The notes below the pieces were generated by a model. It made no database searches. It saw nothing but the letters and a program-made list of their open reading frames with translations, and was not told where the DNA came from. A stretch of 64,000 nt of DNA from Phycisphaerae bacterium (GTDB taxonomy: Bacteria; Planctomycetota; Phycisphaerae; UBA1845), in assembly GCA_029260055.1 (NCBI GenBank), contig JAJDDX010000046.1:24675-88674 (forward strand), read 5' to 3'. Within the stretch, counting starts at the first letter, position 1; each line of letters begins with the position of its first letter. The position numbers and the translations under genes were made by a program. Shown piece by piece: positions 28,681 through 39,400 of the stretch.

Positions 28681-29138
28681 TGCGCAAGGCCGTTATCGTG
28701 GTACTGACGCTGGCGACACTGGCTACAGCCGTTGCGTGGATAGTGACGGTCAAGTGGAGGTACTGCCACTGCAACCGGCAGTCGCTGATTACGGTCTGTG
28801 GTGGAGGTATCTCGGTGAGCAGATTCAGCCTGCCCGTACAGGCAGTACTGCCGATGATGCCCGTCGAGGGATGGAGTCGCCGCCCTGACTACCCATTGGT
28901 ACCGCCGTCAAATATCGGTTGGCCACGGTACCAAGCCACCCTCGGCACGTACGTCTACGTGCCGTATTGGCTGCTGATTGCGCTGTTCGCCCCCTACCCG
29001 GCGGCCGCCTTTGTCTGTGGTCCGTTGCGGCGGTTCCGCCGGTGCGATCGCGGCCTTTGCAGCACGTGCGGATACAATCTGACCGGCAACGAATCGGGAC
29101 AGTGCCCGGAGTGCGGCACGGAGATCAAGCGCGCATGA
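28677..29138 (+). CDS. TM + C-terminal zinc ribbon protein (CGYNLTGNESGQCPECG)
   Basis: MMRKAVIVVLTLATLATAVAWIVTV leader, C-terminal CSTCGYNLTGNESGQCPECGTEIKRA. Confidence 0.75.
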   Translation: MMRKAVIVVLTLATLATAVAWIVTVKWRYCHCNRQSLITVCGGGISVSRFSLPVQAVLPMMPVEGWSRRPDYPLVPPSNIGWPRYQATLGTYVYVPYWLLIALFAPYPAAAFVCGPLRRFRRCDRGLCSTCGYNLTGNESGQCPECGTEIKRA

Positions 29139-29917
29139 TTCGCAGGGTAGCCATCTTGGCGCTGGTGGCGGCGGCGGCCGGAGCGACGGTGCTGTGGATC
29201 GCCAGCCTCCAGGCGCCGCTCCACTGGGTGTGCTTCACATCGCAGCGCCGGCACATGTGCGTCGAGATCGACAAGGGCAACTGCTTCTTTCATTACGTCT
29301 ACTCGGATCAGCAACGCTTCATCAACAGCGTCGACAACCATGAAGCCGCGTACCCACGACACTTTCTTCCGACCATGGTCAGCTACGGTGAGGGCGAACA
29401 TGGATATTATCCGGGAGAAACGCCCCCGCCGACGCGGACCTATGCCTGGTCTCACCGGTTCGGCTTCCCTCTTATCGTGATGATCGCCCTTCTGGTCTCT
29501 TGGCCGGCCGTCGCGTTCGTCCGCAGGCACTCCCACCGCAGAGTGCTGGGATTCGATCCGAGGATCACGAGCACCACGACGCGCATGCTGGTGGCCACGC
29601 TGATCGGCACGGTCATGATACCGATCGGCTATCTTCCCGGCAGCCACTTCGGCTTGTACTGGCTGCGCGGAGTACAGGGTGTGCCTATGTGGGTCGTGAT
29701 GCCGATCGTCGTTGTTGTCAGCTTTTCGCCCGTTCTCTGGTGCGCTGTGTGGTCGTTTTGGCGGCTGACACCCGGTGACCACGGCGGAATGTTCTGGCGA
29801 CGAAGGCAACGCCTGCTTCGTCAGCGCGGCCTTTGCCTGACGTGTGGTTATGATCTGACCGGCAACGACTCGGGCGCGTGCCCGGAGTGTGGCAGGCCAA
29901 CGGAGTCCACCGTATGA
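29135..29917 (+). CDS. TM + C-terminal zinc ribbon protein (CGYDLTGNDSGACPECG)
   Basis: ATGA overlap with previous copy; C-terminal CLTCGYDLTGNDSGACPECGRPTESTV. Confidence 0.75.
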   Translation: MIRRVAILALVAAAAGATVLWIASLQAPLHWVCFTSQRRHMCVEIDKGNCFFHYVYSDQQRFINSVDNHEAAYPRHFLPTMVSYGEGEHGYYPGETPPPTRTYAWSHRFGFPLIVMIALLVSWPAVAFVRRHSHRRVLGFDPRITSTTTRMLVATLIGTVMIPIGYLPGSHFGLYWLRGVQGVPMWVVMPIVVVVSFSPVLWCAVWSFWRLTPGDHGGMFWRRRQRLLRQRGLCLTCGYDLTGNDSGACPECGRPTESTV

Positions 29918-30110
29918 AGCGGAGCCACAGGCTTCAAATGGGCCTGCCCGGTGGGACATGCGTGCCATCACATCAGCCATTTGCCGCCGGCGCCGCCTTC
30001 CGCCTATGGCCCGAAGAAAACTCGGAAAGCCGTATCAGGTCTTGGCTTTCGGCGTGTAACCCCTGTGACAACGGTTAACAGGTTCAAACACGAAACGAAA
30101 GGATAAGACG

Positions 30111-30317
30111 ATGAAGACTTCAGGATACAAGAATGTCGTTCGGATGGCGGTCGTCGGGCTGATCGCGGTGGCGGGCCTGATGAGCACGACGGGTTGCACG
30201 CCGACGATGTCGAGCCTGGCAGGTTTGGCGGGTATGGGCGGTGGCACGTCCTACGGGGCACCCGTGCTGCAGCTTCCGCCGCTGCCCCGGTTGCCGATAC
30301 CGTTCTTTCCGTTCTAA
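30111..30317 (+). CDS. Small lipoprotein, glycine/proline-rich
   Basis: Lipobox LMSTTGC; 68 aa, followed by a terminator. Confidence 0.55.
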   Translation: MKTSGYKNVVRMAVVGLIAVAGLMSTTGCTPTMSSLAGLAGMGGGTSYGAPVLQLPPLPRLPIPFFPF

Positions 30318-30349
30318 AGAGACGTGGCACACCACGTGACCACCCACGA

Positions 30350-30387
30350 CCGCCGGTCGGCTCAGAGTCGAACCGGCGGTTTTGTTT
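30350..30387 (+). terminator. Rho-independent terminator
   Basis: CCGCCGGT..ACCGGCGG stem followed by TTTTGTTTT. Confidence 0.8.
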
Positions 30388-30471
30388 TGCGCGATGGCGA
30401 CAGCCCGGCACCGGGACATTCCGGAGTCGTTCCGGGTTCTTGGATGCACACAAACCCGATCGCGACATCAG

Positions 30472-31839
30472 TCAGGGCCTGTTCTCCTTGATGAAGGAGC
30501 GGGTGCGCGCCCCGGTGTGGGCGTTTGCGTCGTACTCGTAATCGGGCTCGAGTATCAGGCCGGTCCATTCGGGCGTTTCCGGCGAGATCAGCTTGTCGCT
30601 AAGCATCCTGGCTCGTTGCTGTTTCCGCAGGTCCGACATTAGTCTCACGAAGTTGTCCCTGGCGAAGTTCCGGCGCACGACGTTGTCTCGATCAAGTGAA
30701 ATCTCATCCATGAGCGCCTTGAACTTGCCGAGTTCGGTTCCCATGTTCTTCCCGCTGCCCACGACGTCCGACCCGAGCATGAAGCTCTCCGGGTACTTCT
30801 TGATGAGCGCGGCCCAGGACTCGAGGTCATCGAGGACATAGTCCTCGTAGACAACCCACGACAGGTCGACGTACACCTGGCCCTCGAAGCGAGCCAGTAC
30901 CGCATCGACCCAATGGGTCAGATTCTCCACGACAACGCGCCGGCTGATCCCGGAATGACGCCAGATGAACTTGGTCTCGTACTTCGCATTGGGCTTGCGG
31001 CAGTACTCGACGAGTTCTACAAGCTCATCCAGATAGACCGGTTCCTTGACTTCCGTCGGACTTCGAGAGATCGGGGCGATGTTGTGGTGGATACTGACCG
31101 GAAGAAACGCCTCGCCCGCGAAGCGGCTGAGGCGCTTCAGCGCCGGATGATCTCCTCGGGGACGCTCACCCGTGGTGAGGTTGGTCAAGTCGTCATGACG
31201 CGACATCACCTCGCCGACTCCCTTCCACACGCCGGGGAACTCCTTGATCCGCTTGATCACGAGGTCCACGGCGCCCAAATCCGTGCCATCGAAGCCGCAA
31301 ACGAACGGGTAGAGTCTTTCGAGCTTGCGCAACGCCTGCTCGTCGTTGGCGAACTTCCTCTGGTAGTCAATGACCGCCGCCCCGATGAGAAAATCGGTGT
31401 CCCGCGCGCGAACCATCCGAGAGCCGCTGTCAAGGTAGTACTTGGGCCGTGCAAAGGGCTCATTGGCCGACCATTTCTTCAGGAACGGCATCCCGGAGAC
31501 CATCGCGTGGTCCACGCCGGCGGCCTCCATGTCCGTAAGGAACAAGGTCAGCCGCCGCCACTGCTCGCCGTAAGGAAGCGCAAGATAGCGCAGGGGTAAG
31601 ACATCCGTGATCTGGCCTCGATCGCCCACGCCCGGGAACCGACCATCGCTGTTATCGAACGCGCCATTTTGGAGGAAGTCGATGATGTGAACATGCGAGT
31701 CCGAGAGTCGGTCGAGGTGCGAGGCCTGGCCGCGGTCTGGCTGCACGTTCTCGCTCGCGAGGATTGGCTGGCGCTGGGCGCAACCGAGCAGACACAGAAG
31801 CAGCGAGAGGACGATTGGCGTTCCCTTGGTCCGGGACAT
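30472..31839 (-). CDS. Lipoprotein amidohydrolase (TIM-barrel metal hydrolase)
   Basis: Lipobox LLCLLGC; SDSHVHIIDFLQNG; YETKFIWRHSGISR; ESFMLGSDVVG. Confidence 0.75.
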   Translation of the reverse strand: MSRTKGTPIVLSLLLCLLGCAQRQPILASENVQPDRGQASHLDRLSDSHVHIIDFLQNGAFDNSDGRFPGVGDRGQITDVLPLRYLALPYGEQWRRLTLFLTDMEAAGVDHAMVSGMPFLKKWSANEPFARPKYYLDSGSRMVRARDTDFLIGAAVIDYQRKFANDEQALRKLERLYPFVCGFDGTDLGAVDLVIKRIKEFPGVWKGVGEVMSRHDDLTNLTTGERPRGDHPALKRLSRFAGEAFLPVSIHHNIAPISRSPTEVKEPVYLDELVELVEYCRKPNAKYETKFIWRHSGISRRVVVENLTHWVDAVLARFEGQVYVDLSWVVYEDYVLDDLESWAALIKKYPESFMLGSDVVGSGKNMGTELGKFKALMDEISLDRDNVVRRNFARDNFVRLMSDLRKQQRARMLSDKLISPETPEWTGLILEPDYEYDANAHTGARTRSFIKENRP

Positions 31840-31894
31840 TTTCTTGTCTCCTTGGAGAATCAGTCGAGGCCGTGTTCCGGGAACCGAGCCGATA

Positions 31895-33010
31895 CTACGG
31901 CTGATCGGAAGCCTGGGCGCCGACGGGAAAGTCCTCGGTGAACGTGCCGACCGGCGTGATCTGGCCGACCGTGATGTAGCCATCTTCCTCGATCTTACCG
32001 GTGATGCGCTCGATGTTGCCGAGCACCTTATCGAGCCGTTGAATCGCCAGGACCGCCGCCTCATAGAGCCGCTCGTCTTTGGCGATCAGCCCGGCTGTCC
32101 CCTTGCCCTGCTCGATGGCGTGCATGACGGTGGCGAGGCTCCGCGAGGCCTCGTCCACGCTCTTGAGGAACGTGTTGAGGTACGCGAAGGACTCCTCGAG
32201 CTTCTCCTCGGTGCGGTCGATCGCGTTGTTGGTGTTGTCGGCGAGCTTCTGCGACTCCGACCGCCACATCGTGATCATCTCCTTCAGATCGAGCGTGGTG
32301 TCCTTCAGGTCGCGCACCACGCCTTTGACATCATCCTGGACGTTCACGTCGCCGAGGATGGCGTTGAGGTTGGCGACGAAGTTGTCGATTCGCTCGACGA
32401 CCGTCGTGACGTTGGCCTGCTGGTCGCCGCCGTGCTTCTTCAGGTCGGCGACACGGCGTTGTTCGAGCATGGTCTCGAGGTTGGCTGCCACCGGCTCGGC
32501 GGCGGCGGCGAAACTGCCGATATTCTCGACCGTGCGCTGCACGGAGTCGATCATGTCCTTCGTGACCACCTCGCCGAGCATGCTGGCCATTTGGCCATGG
32601 AGCCGCGCGGTGCCGTCCTTGGGCACCGGCGTCGGGTCGCCGCCTTTTTCCACGATGATGTTGACGTGGCCACTGCCGAGCCCGAGCGTAGCGCCGTAGA
32701 TCTTGGCCAACGAGCCGCGTGGAATGGAGTAATCACGATCGATGCGCGCGATGACGACCACGCCTTGTTCGGGCCGTGCGCGGTCGACGAAGTCCAGTCC
32801 GGTCACCCGCCCGATCTCGACGCCGTTGAGGTTCACCGGGGTCCCGTCGCCGATACCCCGAAGGTCCGTGACGCCGCGAATCTCGACGGTCCATTCACTG
32901 GTGCGAAGCCATTCCGGCGTCTCACCGAACCAGACCATCAGGATACCGAGTGCGGCCAACGACGAAATGACGAACGTGCCGACCAGGAAATTCCGAGTTC
33001 CCTCTTTCAT
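31895..33010 (-). CDS. MlaD/MCE domain protein
   Basis: FLVGTFVISSLAALGILMVWFG..VTDLRGIGDGTPVNLNGVEIGRVTGLDF. Confidence 0.85.
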   Translation of the reverse strand: MKEGTRNFLVGTFVISSLAALGILMVWFGETPEWLRTSEWTVEIRGVTDLRGIGDGTPVNLNGVEIGRVTGLDFVDRARPEQGVVVIARIDRDYSIPRGSLAKIYGATLGLGSGHVNIIVEKGGDPTPVPKDGTARLHGQMASMLGEVVTKDMIDSVQRTVENIGSFAAAAEPVAANLETMLEQRRVADLKKHGGDQQANVTTVVERIDNFVANLNAILGDVNVQDDVKGVVRDLKDTTLDLKEMITMWRSESQKLADNTNNAIDRTEEKLEESFAYLNTFLKSVDEASRSLATVMHAIEQGKGTAGLIAKDERLYEAAVLAIQRLDKVLGNIERITGKIEEDGYITVGQITPVGTFTEDFPVGAQASDQP

Positions 33011-33825
33011 GAATCACCCTGTTTGTAGAGTTCGCGGAGGACCTCCTCCTCACATCGCCCCTCGACGAAGCATTTGACCCGCGGGTCCTGGCACGCCTGT
33101 ATCTCCTCCGGGGTCCCGTCGAAGATGAAGTCGCCGTCGTAGAGCATCACGATGCGGTCTGCGACCTTGCGGGCACTGGCCATGTCGTGCGTGACGACCA
33201 CGCCCGTCACGTGCAGCTCCCGTTTGAGCTTGAGGATTAGCTCGTTGATCTCGTCGGCGCGCGGCGGATCGAGCCCCGTCGTCGGCTCATCGTACAGAAT
33301 CAACTCGGGGTCGACGGCGATGGCTCGTGCCAGCGCCACGCGTTTCTTCTGGCCACCGGACAGTTCGGCCGGCCACTTCGACTGGGTCCCGTCGAGTCCG
33401 ACCATGTCGAGCTTGGTGCTGACGATCTCGTCGATCTCCGCACGACTCTTCTTGGTGTGCTCGCGGATGGGAAACGCGATGTTCTGCCCCACGGTCATCG
33501 AGTCGAACAGCGCACTGAGCTGAAACAGAAACCCGAAGCGGCACCGGAGTTTGACGAGTTCACGTTCAGGCAACGTGTCGATCCGGCGGTCGCGGTAGTG
33601 AACCTCGCCGCTGTCCGGCCGGAGTAATCGCACGATGTGCTTGAGAATGACGCTCTTTCCGGCGCCGGACTCACCGAGAACGACGGTCGTCTCGCCGGCT
33701 CGCAGGTCGAGGTTGACGCCCTTGAGCACGTCGAGCTCGTCGAACGACTTATGTACGTCGATCAAGCGGATGATCGGCACGCCGTTGCTGGGGGCCGGGT
33801 TGTCGGCTGTGTTGGATCCACCCAT
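33007..33825 (-). CDS. MlaF-like ABC ATPase
   Basis: LGESGAGKSVILKHIVRLLRPDSG, LSGGQKKRVALARAIAVDPELILYDEPTTGLDP. Confidence 0.9.
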   Translation of the reverse strand: MGGSNTADNPAPSNGVPIIRLIDVHKSFDELDVLKGVNLDLRAGETTVVLGESGAGKSVILKHIVRLLRPDSGEVHYRDRRIDTLPERELVKLRCRFGFLFQLSALFDSMTVGQNIAFPIREHTKKSRAEIDEIVSTKLDMVGLDGTQSKWPAELSGGQKKRVALARAIAVDPELILYDEPTTGLDPPRADEINELILKLKRELHVTGVVVTHDMASARKVADRIVMLYDGDFIFDGTPEEIQACQDPRVKCFVEGRCEEEVLRELYKQGDS

Positions 33826-33827
33826 CG

Positions 33828-34682
33828 TCACACCAACGATTTGAAGCCGTAGATTCCGCGATAGAGGCCCGAGAGGAACGTGCCGAGAAAGAAGTCCGTC
33901 ACCAGGATCATGATGAAGCTGGCGACGAAAGACTCCGTGCAGGCCCGCCCCACGCCCTCGGCACCGGTGCGGCAGTGGAACCCCTTGTAGCAGGCGATCA
34001 TCCCGATCCCGCCGCCGAAGACGATGCTCTTGACGAAGCCCACACCGACATCCCAAGTCTGGACGGCATCCGCTACGTGATACCAGTACGGGTTCGAGGG
34101 GATGCCCTTGAGTACCACCGCGATGAACCATCCGGCCATCGAGCCGCACACGTCGCAGAAGAAAGTCAGTAACGGCGTCAGCAGGATGCAGGCGAGGAAA
34201 CGAGGTACGACGAGCTGGCGAATCGGGTCCGACCCCATGACTCTTAGCGCGGAAATCTGCTCAGTCACGCGCATCGTGCCGAGTTCGGCGGTCAGCGCTC
34301 CGCCGACCCGGCCGGCGAGCATCACGCCGGCCAGCACGGGGCCGAGCTCCTGTACGAGCGACAGCGATACCAGCACACCCATGTGCTGCTCGAAGCCCGC
34401 CGCCCGGAGTTGGTCGTAGCTCTGGATCGCCAACACCAGGCCTACGAAGGTCCCGGTGATCATGATCACCGGGAGCGTCCGGTTTCCCACCTCGTAGAAG
34501 ATGGGCATGGTGCGAACCCAGGTTCGCCATTGAAACAGCCCGGGAACGAGCCAACGGATCATTTGCCATGTGAACAGGGCAAACCGACCGAAGGCGGTCA
34601 TGGAGTGGATCGTCTTGCCGCCGATTGCCTTGAAGAGCACCGGATCAATCCGTTGATAAAAGAGCGGGCGGCGGCGTCGCAT
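33828..34682 (-). CDS. MlaE-like ABC permease
   Basis: GNRTLPVIMITGTFVGLVLAIQSYDQL; LVQELGPVLAGVMLAGRVGGALTAELGTMRVTEQISAL. Confidence 0.9.
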   Translation of the reverse strand: MRRRRPLFYQRIDPVLFKAIGGKTIHSMTAFGRFALFTWQMIRWLVPGLFQWRTWVRTMPIFYEVGNRTLPVIMITGTFVGLVLAIQSYDQLRAAGFEQHMGVLVSLSLVQELGPVLAGVMLAGRVGGALTAELGTMRVTEQISALRVMGSDPIRQLVVPRFLACILLTPLLTFFCDVCGSMAGWFIAVVLKGIPSNPYWYHVADAVQTWDVGVGFVKSIVFGGGIGMIACYKGFHCRTGAEGVGRACTESFVASFIMILVTDFFLGTFLSGLYRGIYGFKSLV

Positions 34683-34851
34683 ACATGCGCCAGCCGCGTA
34701 CCGCTATGTATCTGGCCACCCGGCGCCTGTCAAACGCCGGTTTTCTGCTTCGTCAGCGCCACGCCGCCGCAGACTGACGGTCGCCGGTACCAGGCGCGAC
34801 GCGAACGGGCGACTTTGCCTCGCAACGCAATGAGATATTGTCCCGACGGCG

Positions 34852-35649
34852 GTGGACGCTATCATTTTCTACATGTCCACCCCTCCCCCGGCTGCATCCA
34901 TTATCGTGCCGACCTTCCGAGAGGCTCCAAACATCATGCCGCTGGTGGAGCGACTGTTCGCCGCCGTCTCAGATGCCGGAATCGAGGCTGAGCTGATCAT
35001 CGTGGATGACAACTCGCGGGACGGCACGGTTGAGGCCGTGGACGCCCTGTCGGCACATTATCCGGTTCGAGTCGTCGTCCGGGAGGATGAGCGCGGCCTA
35101 TCAGGGGCGGTTCTTGCCGGTTTCGCTGAGGCGAAGTACGACCGGTTTGTGGTGCTGGACGCGGACCTGCAGCACCCGCCCGAGAAGGTACCCGAACTCC
35201 TAGCTCGTCTCGAGCGCGAGGGCTGCGATTTCGTCATCGGTTCGCGCTACGGCGCGGGCGGAGCGATCCGTCAGGACTGGCCGTTGATCCGACGGCTCGG
35301 GAGCAAAGTAGCGACGATGCTGGCCGCCCCGCTCGTGCCGCTGTCCGATCCGATGTCCGGGTTCTTCGGGCTTCGGCGTGAAACCTGGGCCAGCGCCGCC
35401 CGCATCGATCCGATCGGTTACAAGATCGCGCTGGAGCTCTATGTGAAGGGCGGGTGTCGCGCACCTGGAGAAATTCCGATCGAGTTCTCGGCGCGAACGG
35501 CCGGCAAGAGCAAGCTCGGGGCGGGCGTGTTCTTCAAATACCTCCAGCACCTTGCGCGCTTGTACCGGTTCCGGTTTCCCTGGCTGCCGTGGTGCGTAGC
35601 TGTGGCGCTCGTGGCCGCGGTTGTCGTTGTCGTGCTACTTGCACGGTGA
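34852..35649 (+). CDS. Polyprenol-monophosphomannose synthase-like glycosyltransferase family 2
   Basis: ASIIVPTFREAPNIMPLVERL, LIIVDDNSRDGT, VLDADLQHPPE, DPMSGFFGLRR. Confidence 0.85.
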   Translation: MDAIIFYMSTPPPAASIIVPTFREAPNIMPLVERLFAAVSDAGIEAELIIVDDNSRDGTVEAVDALSAHYPVRVVVREDERGLSGAVLAGFAEAKYDRFVVLDADLQHPPEKVPELLARLEREGCDFVIGSRYGAGGAIRQDWPLIRRLGSKVATMLAAPLVPLSDPMSGFFGLRRETWASAARIDPIGYKIALELYVKGGCRAPGEIPIEFSARTAGKSKLGAGVFFKYLQHLARLYRFRFPWLPWCVAVALVAAVVVVVLLAR

Positions 35650-35699
35650 AGGTGTACCGTCGCGTCGTCCGCTTGAATCAGCATGGAGTATCACGAGCT

Positions 35700-36092
35700 A
35701 TGAGTGACAAACTGAAGCCACCGACCGACGAGCCGGCCATCCGCCTCGTCACCATGCCGCGCGACACCAACGCCGACGGTACGATCTTCGGCGGGCTGAT
35801 TCTCTCTTTGATCGACCAGGCGGCCTACGTGGAGGCGATGCGACAAAGTCATGGCCGATACGTGACCGTATCGTTTCAGCAGGTCGAGTTTCACCAACCG
35901 GTCTACGTGGGCGATCTCCTGACACTCTACGCAGAGACGATTCGCGTTGGCCGGACTTCGATCACTATTCGCGTCAAAGTTTGTGCCCGTAGGCGGCGGC
36001 AGCCGGACACGAACGTCAAAGTGACGGAGGGCGAAGTGGTATTCGTCAAAGTCGGCGAAAACGGCAATCCTGCGCCCATCTTTGGCGATTGA
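35700..36092 (+). CDS. Acyl-CoA thioesterase (hotdog fold)
   Basis: RLVTMPRDTNADGTIFGGLILSLIDQAAYVEA; VEFHQPVYVGDLLTLYAE. Confidence 0.85.
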   Translation: MSDKLKPPTDEPAIRLVTMPRDTNADGTIFGGLILSLIDQAAYVEAMRQSHGRYVTVSFQQVEFHQPVYVGDLLTLYAETIRVGRTSITIRVKVCARRRRQPDTNVKVTEGEVVFVKVGENGNPAPIFGD

Positions 36093-36439
36093 GCCGCTGC
36101 AGGGCCTATGCGTAACGTCTTCGGGAGCGTTCCCGAGCGTCTCCGGAGTGCCAAGACGGTGACGAGGAATATCGTTGCGTTATGGTGGAGTCGAGGATAC
36201 CCTGGTTTCTACCGAGACGTGAGTGGAACTTACTTTCGTCTGACGGCGGCAAGTACGTAAGCGCGAGGGGCTGGTAGCGCAATTCACCATGAGGGTGACG
36301 CGCGCTGAGCCGGTGGGATGGAGACGGGGAAGGATCCCCTCGCGACGCTGAAGCACATCGTCGGGTCAAGCGTCGCTGATCAACATTCCTGCCGACGCCG
36401 TGACTCCGCGCGTGGCCGGTCGAAGTCGGATTTGCCACA

Positions 36440-39400
36440 ATGCGCTCGACGGCACGAATCATAACGCTCGGCGCGTGTCTCACGCTTGGTCTCCAGGCTC
36501 GCGGCGACGATATCGCGCTTTCCACATTTCAGCCGACAGCGGGACCGGCCGGCGTCTGGCGATCGCGCGCGGGCGATGATCTTGCGTGGGCCGATCCGGA
36601 GTTTGATGACTCAACCTGGCAAACCGTGCCGATTCCCGCCACCTGGACCGAGCAGGGATACGACGAACACGACGGGTACATTTGGTATCGATGCGAGTTG
36701 CCCGTGCATCGCATGGACGGGGCGACTTCGGATTCGACGAAGTTGGGCCTGCTCGTGGGGCCGACGCGGCACGGCAGCTATGAGTTGTACGCCGACGGGA
36801 AGTCGATCGGGCGCTACGGCTCCGAGTCTCTGCGCCGACCGGTGCCCGCCGCGCGCGCGTATGAAATCCCACCCGGCGCCGTGAATTCGCAGGGGCGGTT
36901 GGCGCTCGCCCTTCGGGTGTGGCGCGTGGGTTGGGCTTCGGCTCGCGCCGAACGCTTGGGGTACGAAGCCGGACCGGCCGGCACGACGATCGAACTCGGC
37001 GACTACGACCTGCTGCGCGATCGCGCGGCGCTGATGCGGCAGCGAGCTCTCAAGGCCGACGTGCCACGGTTGATGTTCGCAGCCATGTTCGCGCTTGTCG
37101 CCCTCGCGTATCTCCAGCGCTTCCTTCATCTGCGCACGCGCGTGGAACACTTCTGGTTCGGTATCACCGCGCTGCTCTTAGCCGCCAACACCATCCTCGT
37201 GACCGCATGGCCTTTCGAACTCACCGATCGCATCGGACTCGTTCACCGACTCAATAACGTCGTGATCCACTTGGCAGTAGCGGCGTCGATACAGTTCCTT
37301 TGGCCTTTCCTGTCGAAGGAGATCGGCCGGCTCCTGCGCGGTTATCAGTGGGCTCACATAGCTATGGCATGCGCAGTCGCCGCCGTGCTGAGTCCCGAAC
37401 TAGTGGCCGCGACGAAGGGTGTCCGTTGGGCCTTCTTGCTTCCGTTGCTTGTCGCGGCGCCCGTACTGATCATCCAGCGCGTCCGCCGTGGCGATCGCGA
37501 GGCACGGACGATCGGTATGGGTGTCCTGATTCTGGTCGCCACGGAGTTCCACGAGTGGGGTACGCAGGTCCTCCATCTTGCGCCGATCACGTCGATTCCT
37601 CTGCCGTCCTTCGGCTTCGCGGCACTTGTCCTGACTATGGCAATCTCGGTATCGAACCGCCATCGGCGTGACTACCGCGAACTCGCGGAGCTGCGGCGGG
37701 ACTTACAGCGCAAAGTCGAGCATCGAACGGTCGCGCTCTCGGCGGCGAACGATCAACTGATTGCGGAAGTGACCGATCGCACGAGGGCCGAGGCTGCAAT
37801 GCGAGACAGCGATGTCCGCTTTCGGCAGATAGCCGAGAACATCGAGGACGTATTCTGGCTGACCGATTGGGTGCGACACAAGGTCCTTTACGTCAGCCCG
37901 GCCTACGAGCAAGTGTGGGGTTGTCCCCGTGGAGAACTGTACGGCGACATGCGGAGTTGGGCGCAGTACCTGCACCCGGAAGACAAGGAGCGTGTCCTGG
38001 ACATCGCCAATTCCGGTGAGGCGCGAAGTCGGAGTGACTTGGAGTACCGGATCGTCCGCCGTGACGGTGAGATTCGCTGGATCCACGAGAGGGCGTTTAC
38101 CGTGTGCGACGAAGCCGGCGAAATCCGTCGTATCGCCGGAATATCGCGGGACATCACGCAGCAAAAGCGAGCGGAAGAGGCGCGGCGGGCGGCCGAAGAG
38201 AGGCGTTATCAGAGCGAGGTCCTCTTGAAAGGCGCGCAGCGTGTGGCTCGCATGGGGTTTTGGGATTGGAACATTCGAGAGGACGAACTCTATTGGTCCG
38301 ATGAGATCTACCGCATCTTCGGGTTGGACGCCGGTGAGGTCACCGCCACGAACCGTGTCTTCGTGAACTCGGTCCATCCGGACGATCGGGCCCGCGTCCA
38401 GGCGAACGTCGACGCTACCTTGAACGATGATGCCGATTACGCCATTGACTATCGCGTCGTGCTTCCCGGCGGCGACATTCGTTATGTCTATGAACAGGGT
38501 GAAGTGACGCGCGACAGCGACAGCCGTCCGATCCGGATGCTCGGCACCGTCATCGATATCACGGAGCGAAGGCAGGCCGAGGAGACCGCACGCGACCTGT
38601 CGCGTATTCTGGACACCTACTTCGATTCGACGCTCACCTGTCTGGCGCTGCTGGACCGCGACTTCAACTTCATCAGGGTCAACGAAGCCTACGCGCGAGC
38701 GAGTCAGCGGGAGGTGGCGGAGTTCGTGGGGCGCAATCACTTCGAGTTATACCCTTCGGATGCCGAGGCGATCTTCAAGCAGGTCGTCGAGACCAAAGAG
38801 GCCTTTCAAGTTGAAGCCAGACCCTTCGTCTATCCGGATCAGCCCGAACGAGGCGTCACCTATTGGGATTGGACCTTGGTGCCGATTCTCGATGACGGCG
38901 GAGAGGTTGAACTGCTGATCTTCTCACTCGTCGATGTGACCGAGAAGAAGAACCTCGAGGATGGACTGCGTCACGCGCACAAGCTGGAAGCCGTCGGAAC
39001 GCTGGCGTCCGGCGTCGCTCACGATTTCAACAACGTGCTTACCGCCATCGTCGGCTACAACGAAGTAGCCAAGCAGATCATGCATGATGACCCGATGGCC
39101 GCCGAGGCGCTCGAGGGGATTACCATGGCTGCCGACCAGGCCACGGCGGTGACCCGATCTCTGCTCGCCTTCAGCCGCAAGTCGGCGAGCGTCAAAGTGC
39201 CCCTCGATTTCCGGAAAGTTGTTGGTGAGTCGGTCACCATGCTGCGCCGGATGATGCCGGCCGCCGTGGAGATCGTGCAGGACGTCGACTCCGGTCGGCG
39301 GCTCTTTGTCGAAGGTGAGGAGACGCAGATTCAGCAGGTCGTGATCAACCTCGCCATCAACGCACGCGATGCCATGGCCGACGGCGGGCGGCTGACCATC

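Noticed and set aside
31826-33028. 400-aa plus-strand ORF opposite mlaD
   Set aside because: Mirror of the MCE-domain gene; composition atypical.
36106-36439. Possible riboswitch in the leader of the histidine kinase
   Set aside because: No recognisable aptamer core (checked by eye for c-di-GMP-I style motifs) and no terminator/anti-terminator pair.
37703-38740. 345-aa antisense ORF inside the histidine kinase
   Set aside because: Overlaps clearly coding PAS domains; shadow ORF.
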